64,000 nt of DNA from positions 10,205,228 to 10,269,227 of the forward strand of contig NW_020312867.1 in NCBI RefSeq assembly GCF_003265705.1. Reading direction: 5' to 3'. Every line of letters begins with the position of its first letter. Position 1 is the stretch's first letter. The notes beneath the pieces are model-generated. The model made no database searches, was not told where the DNA came from, and worked only from the letters and a program-made list of their open reading frames with translations. This document shows, piece after piece, positions 61,202 through 64,000 of the stretch. The position numbers and the translations under genes were made by a program. The DNA is from Callorhinus ursinus (lineage: Eukaryota > Chordata > Mammalia > Carnivora > Otariidae).

Positions 61202-61209
61202 TGTACATA
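61202..61209 (+). promoter_or_regulatory. ATRN: Pumilio-type site UGUACAUA
   Basis: Exact match to UGUANAUA, close to the site at 61156. Confidence 0.55.
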
Positions 61210-62807
61210 AAACAAAACTATGTTGATGTATTTTTCTTAAATGTCACCGTGTCTGAGTTTTACCTAATATGTTTTTGTGCCACATACTGGATATCCAAGT
61301 CTGAAGAAGTCCTCTCATTGGGCCCTGATACATTGATAACAAAACCAAAAAAAGGGGGGTGCATCCCCATCATGCCAATGTGTCCAGATGCATCTGGTCC
61401 AAATTGGTTGATTCTAAAACAGAAATCGTCTGCCGGGACACAGAGGAGAACTCAGGCATTGAGCCCATTTAAACAGCATTGTGTGAGGAGCCTCGAAGGC
61501 AGTGGGCATGTCGCTGTCACTTGCCGGTTCTGCAAGGGGGTCATGAATCTTGCTGTTAGCCTCTTGCTACTGTGCCTGGCCACGGATGACCAGTCTTGTC
61601 CTGAGAAGCGTTTCTCTTAGTCTCTCAGTTCAAAGACTCCATGAGATTTTCCAGAAAGGGGTTTTCCAGGCTGCCTTTTGTTCCATTTGGTCTACAATTT
61701 TAATGACCATTTCCTGGGACTGTAGTTTCCTGTACTGAAAACCGGGGGTGGGAGTAGGGTGGCCAGTTCACTGACCGATAGCTCCCGTTCCTTCCTGCGG
61801 ATCCGCGCACAGCCTGGCCTCCTGTCCATGCCCCACTCCTCGTCTTACGGCGCTCCCTGTGAGATCAGCTCGAAGAGATGGGAGGAGGTGTGGAGAGAAG
61901 GCAAGCCACACTCCCCCCGCAGCCCCCGAGCTGCCCTGGAGGAAAAGCAGCCCTGGGCAGGAAAACAGCAGAACATCTGTGGGTGAGGCCTGAAGCACCC
62001 GATGGGAGACGCACCAACCGGGAAGCCTGGGGCGGACGTGGACGCGTGAGAAGACCAGAGCCCTCTCGGTAGAAAGAAGACGTGGGACCTTTTCAGTGCA
62101 ACTCACTCCGTCAGTTCAACGGAGTGTATCTGGGGGAGGGGGTGGGGACTCACTTCCTCCGGTGCTGGTGTCATTTTTGAGAACACCTTTGATCCTTTAG
62201 TCTCTTTCATCCATCCACACCCTCAGTGAATACTCCCTAGCACTTACTAACAACCTGAGCTAATGCTAGGGCAGTGACCAAGACGGAAAGAAGCTCTTTG
62301 GAAGTACAGCAAAGCCCAGCTCACGCCCCTCATCCCAGGAGACCTCTCCTCATGGCAGTTTCTGTGAGAATTGGCCGCCCTGACGACAGACCCAGGAAGG
62401 CAGAGGGTCTGTCCTGGGGCCGAGCACCAGTTCTCAGTCTGAAACGTGTGCCCAGTTTACCAAGCTCGGCTCCAACCATAAAAATCACCATGATGGCAGG
62501 CCCTCCAAGAAACGTTTGCCTGGAATCGTTCCAACTCCTGAACACCCTTACCTGCAGGGAGATGATCTGGAGTGGAGAGGGGAACTGGCGCCTTCTCTTT
62601 CAAAGGCAATAATGGAATTGACTTTCAGTAACTGAAATTTGTGCACAAAACATTCTAAACACTAGTGAAGCCTGTTTCGTTGAACTAATTCTGGCTCTGG
62701 AAATGTTTTTGTTTTATAGGTATTTACGGTTTTTGTTTTTGTTTTATTTTTGGTTTGGATTCAAGCTTAGTTTGTTAATATGTATAATTTAGCATCTCTT
62801 GCACTCA

Positions 62808-62815
62808 TGTAAATA
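62808..62815 (+). promoter_or_regulatory. ATRN: Pumilio-type site UGUAAAUA
   Basis: Exact match to UGUANAUA, about 220 nt before the poly(A) signal. Confidence 0.6.
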
Positions 62816-62983
62816 TGGAGTAAGTATTGTAAACTATTTCATTGCTGGGGACTGTGGGTGTTATACATACATTTAGGACTGCAATTTTTTGGTATTTTTT
62901 GTATTGTAAAATAACAGCTAATTTAAGCAAGAACAAGAGAATTAAGGGAGGTCTGTGCATTTTAAACACAAATGTGAAGAACT

Positions 62984-62991
62984 TGTATATA
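62984..62991 (+). promoter_or_regulatory. ATRN: Pumilio-type site UGUAUAUA
   Basis: Exact match to UGUANAUA, about 40 nt before the poly(A) signal. Confidence 0.6.
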
Positions 62992-63028
62992 AACAAAAGT
63001 AAATACTATAATACAAACTTCCTTCTGA

Positions 63029-63034
63029 AATAAA
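63029..63034 (+). terminator. ATRN: ATRN main poly(A) signal
   Basis: AATAAA in ctgaaataaaagtag. A likely cleavage region lies at about 63,048-63,055 (ggtaaaaatg). A GU/U-rich element follows (gtggtttttgctccgagtgttg and ttttgtgttgttttcc). Canonical arrangement. Confidence 0.88.
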
Positions 63035-63055
63035 AGTAGATCTGGTAAAAATGTG

Positions 63056-64000
63056 GTTTTTGCTCCGAGTGTTGAATTTTGATTTTGTGTTGTTTTCCTT
63101 TATTTTTACAGTTTGGTCATTAGAACCTTACGAAAAGGGGGGGAAATGCTTAAAATGGTTACCAGTTTTCAGACTAAGAGGAGGCACTTGGCATTGAGTG
63201 AAGGTCAAGGTATAAAACCAGCAGGGTGGGCACCTCGCTTACCTCTTGGGGTGATGGGGTACAGAGAGCCCTGCACAGCTTGTTAGCAGACTCCTAGCAT
63301 CCCCACTGTAGCTGGTGTTGCCCTTGAAACGACCGTGCTGGGGGTGGGGGTGGGGAGGAGATCGGTGTGCAGGGCAGCTCTGCCCTGGCATGGGAGGTTC
63401 CCCGGGGTAGGGGCGGGCAGGGGCTGGGCACAGCCCAGGCACCCCAGCTGCCCTTGGTCTTTCACCTTCTCGTTCTCTCATGGGTTCCTGAATGTTTAGG
63501 TTTTCCAGACTGCTCAGTCTCGGGTGTGCTGACAGGTTGAGTACTCCACGGCCACAGCATTGTCCTTGGTTCGGAGGTTTTGATCTTTTTCCCACCCAGA
63601 AAGCTGTGTCTGTGGGTGCAGCACCTGTGCGTGGAGCAGGGTCAGAACGGTGCACTTCGGCACCCTGGTGTGGAGTGCAGGAGCCCCAGCAGGAAGGTCA
63701 GTGTAAGGGGGGTTGAGAACTAAAGAGGAAACACAAGGAAATGCCGTGGATGCTGGAGGGGAGGGAGGCCGGCGCACCAGGTCCTGCCGGGGCACCAGGT
63801 CCTGCCGGCCCACCAGCGCTTGGGACTGGGCTGGGGAGGTAAATGGTTGCCTGGTGGCCACTGTCAGGGTGGAGAAGACCACAAAACTGTTCAGGGGGTA
63901 GGGCTGTGGGAGCCACCAACTGCTTAAGACAGGATGAAAACCTGGGAGTGCGTGGTTTGTGGCAGAAACAACACCGTGTGCTCACCAAACCCGTTAGATT
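63056..64000. other. intergenic, GC-rich, no supported gene
   Basis: Downstream of ATRN. G-rich runs (gggggtgggggtgggg near 63,340) and two copies of gcaccaggtcctgccgg (63774-63790 and 63792-63808) are visible. Open frames on both strands are short and look random. In human the next gene, GFRA4, lies several kb further on in the opposite direction. Confidence 0.7.

Larger units (their letters stand above)
58685..63050 (+). other. ATRN: ATRN 3' UTR (about 4.4 kb)
   Basis: Runs from the stop to the cleavage region after AATAAA at 63029-63034. The length fits the long 3' UTR of human ATRN mRNA. It is free of CAN SINEs and L1, unlike every large intron here. Contents listed separately are a G-rich block, a CT/CA repeat, four UGUANAUA sites and the poly(A) signals. 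The 169-codon open frame at 59844-60353 is discussed under findings. Confidence 0.88.

Noticed and set aside
63239..63988. Minus-strand frames of 96-138 codons downstream of ATRN
   Set aside because: They overlap in several frames in a GC-rich stretch, are Pro/Gly/Ala-rich by composition, and show no domain or splice pattern. The known neighbour GFRA4 should lie further on.

Overview
The window is a stretch of carnivoran nuclear DNA and holds one protein-coding gene: the 3' third of attractin (ATRN, the mouse mahogany gene), on the + strand. Ten coding exons joined by GT-AG introns read through without a break for 321 residues plus a stop codon. The stop is followed by a long 3' UTR and a polyadenylation signal near 63,030. 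The organism call rests on about thirty tRNA-Lys-type CAN SINEs (head GGCGCCTGGGTGGCTCAG, tail AAATAAATAAAATCTT), which occur only in Carnivora. The head differs from the dog subfamily, so a non-canid caniform (bear, seal or mustelid) fits best; the species is inference.

Layout. 1-10,231: five exons for the last laminin-type EGF domain and the membrane-proximal ectodomain. By the published human exon count (24 shared exons plus five membrane-form exons) these are exons 20-24. 10,232-29,640: a 19.4-kb intron, where human ATRN carries the LINE-1-derived terminal exon of its secreted form. Here it holds L1, L2 and SINE fragments and two adjacent same-strand retrocopies, FAM133 (C-terminal part plus UTR) and PEBP1 (full length). 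29,641-58,684: the five membrane-form exons (transmembrane segment, cytoplasmic tail with MASRPFA, C-terminus), separated by introns rich in SINE, L1, L2, LTR and DNA-transposon copies. 58,685 to about 63,050: 3' UTR with four Pumilio-type sites and a G-quadruplex motif next to the stop. About 63,055-64,000: GC-rich intergenic DNA with no supported gene.

How it works together. Everything functional belongs to one transcript. The exons encode the anchor and tail of type I membrane attractin, which acts with agouti protein in melanocortin signalling and, through its tail, in the MGRN1 ubiquitin-ligase pathway. The rest is intronic repeat history. Its most unusual items are a possible FAM133-PEBP1 chimeric retrocopy, a 20-bp-arm near-perfect hairpin made from an L2 end, a SINE with a transduced 3' segment, a SINE nested in another SINE's A-tail, and a SINE with an 18-bp internal tandem repeat. 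No prokaryotic, CRISPR or complete viral system is present.
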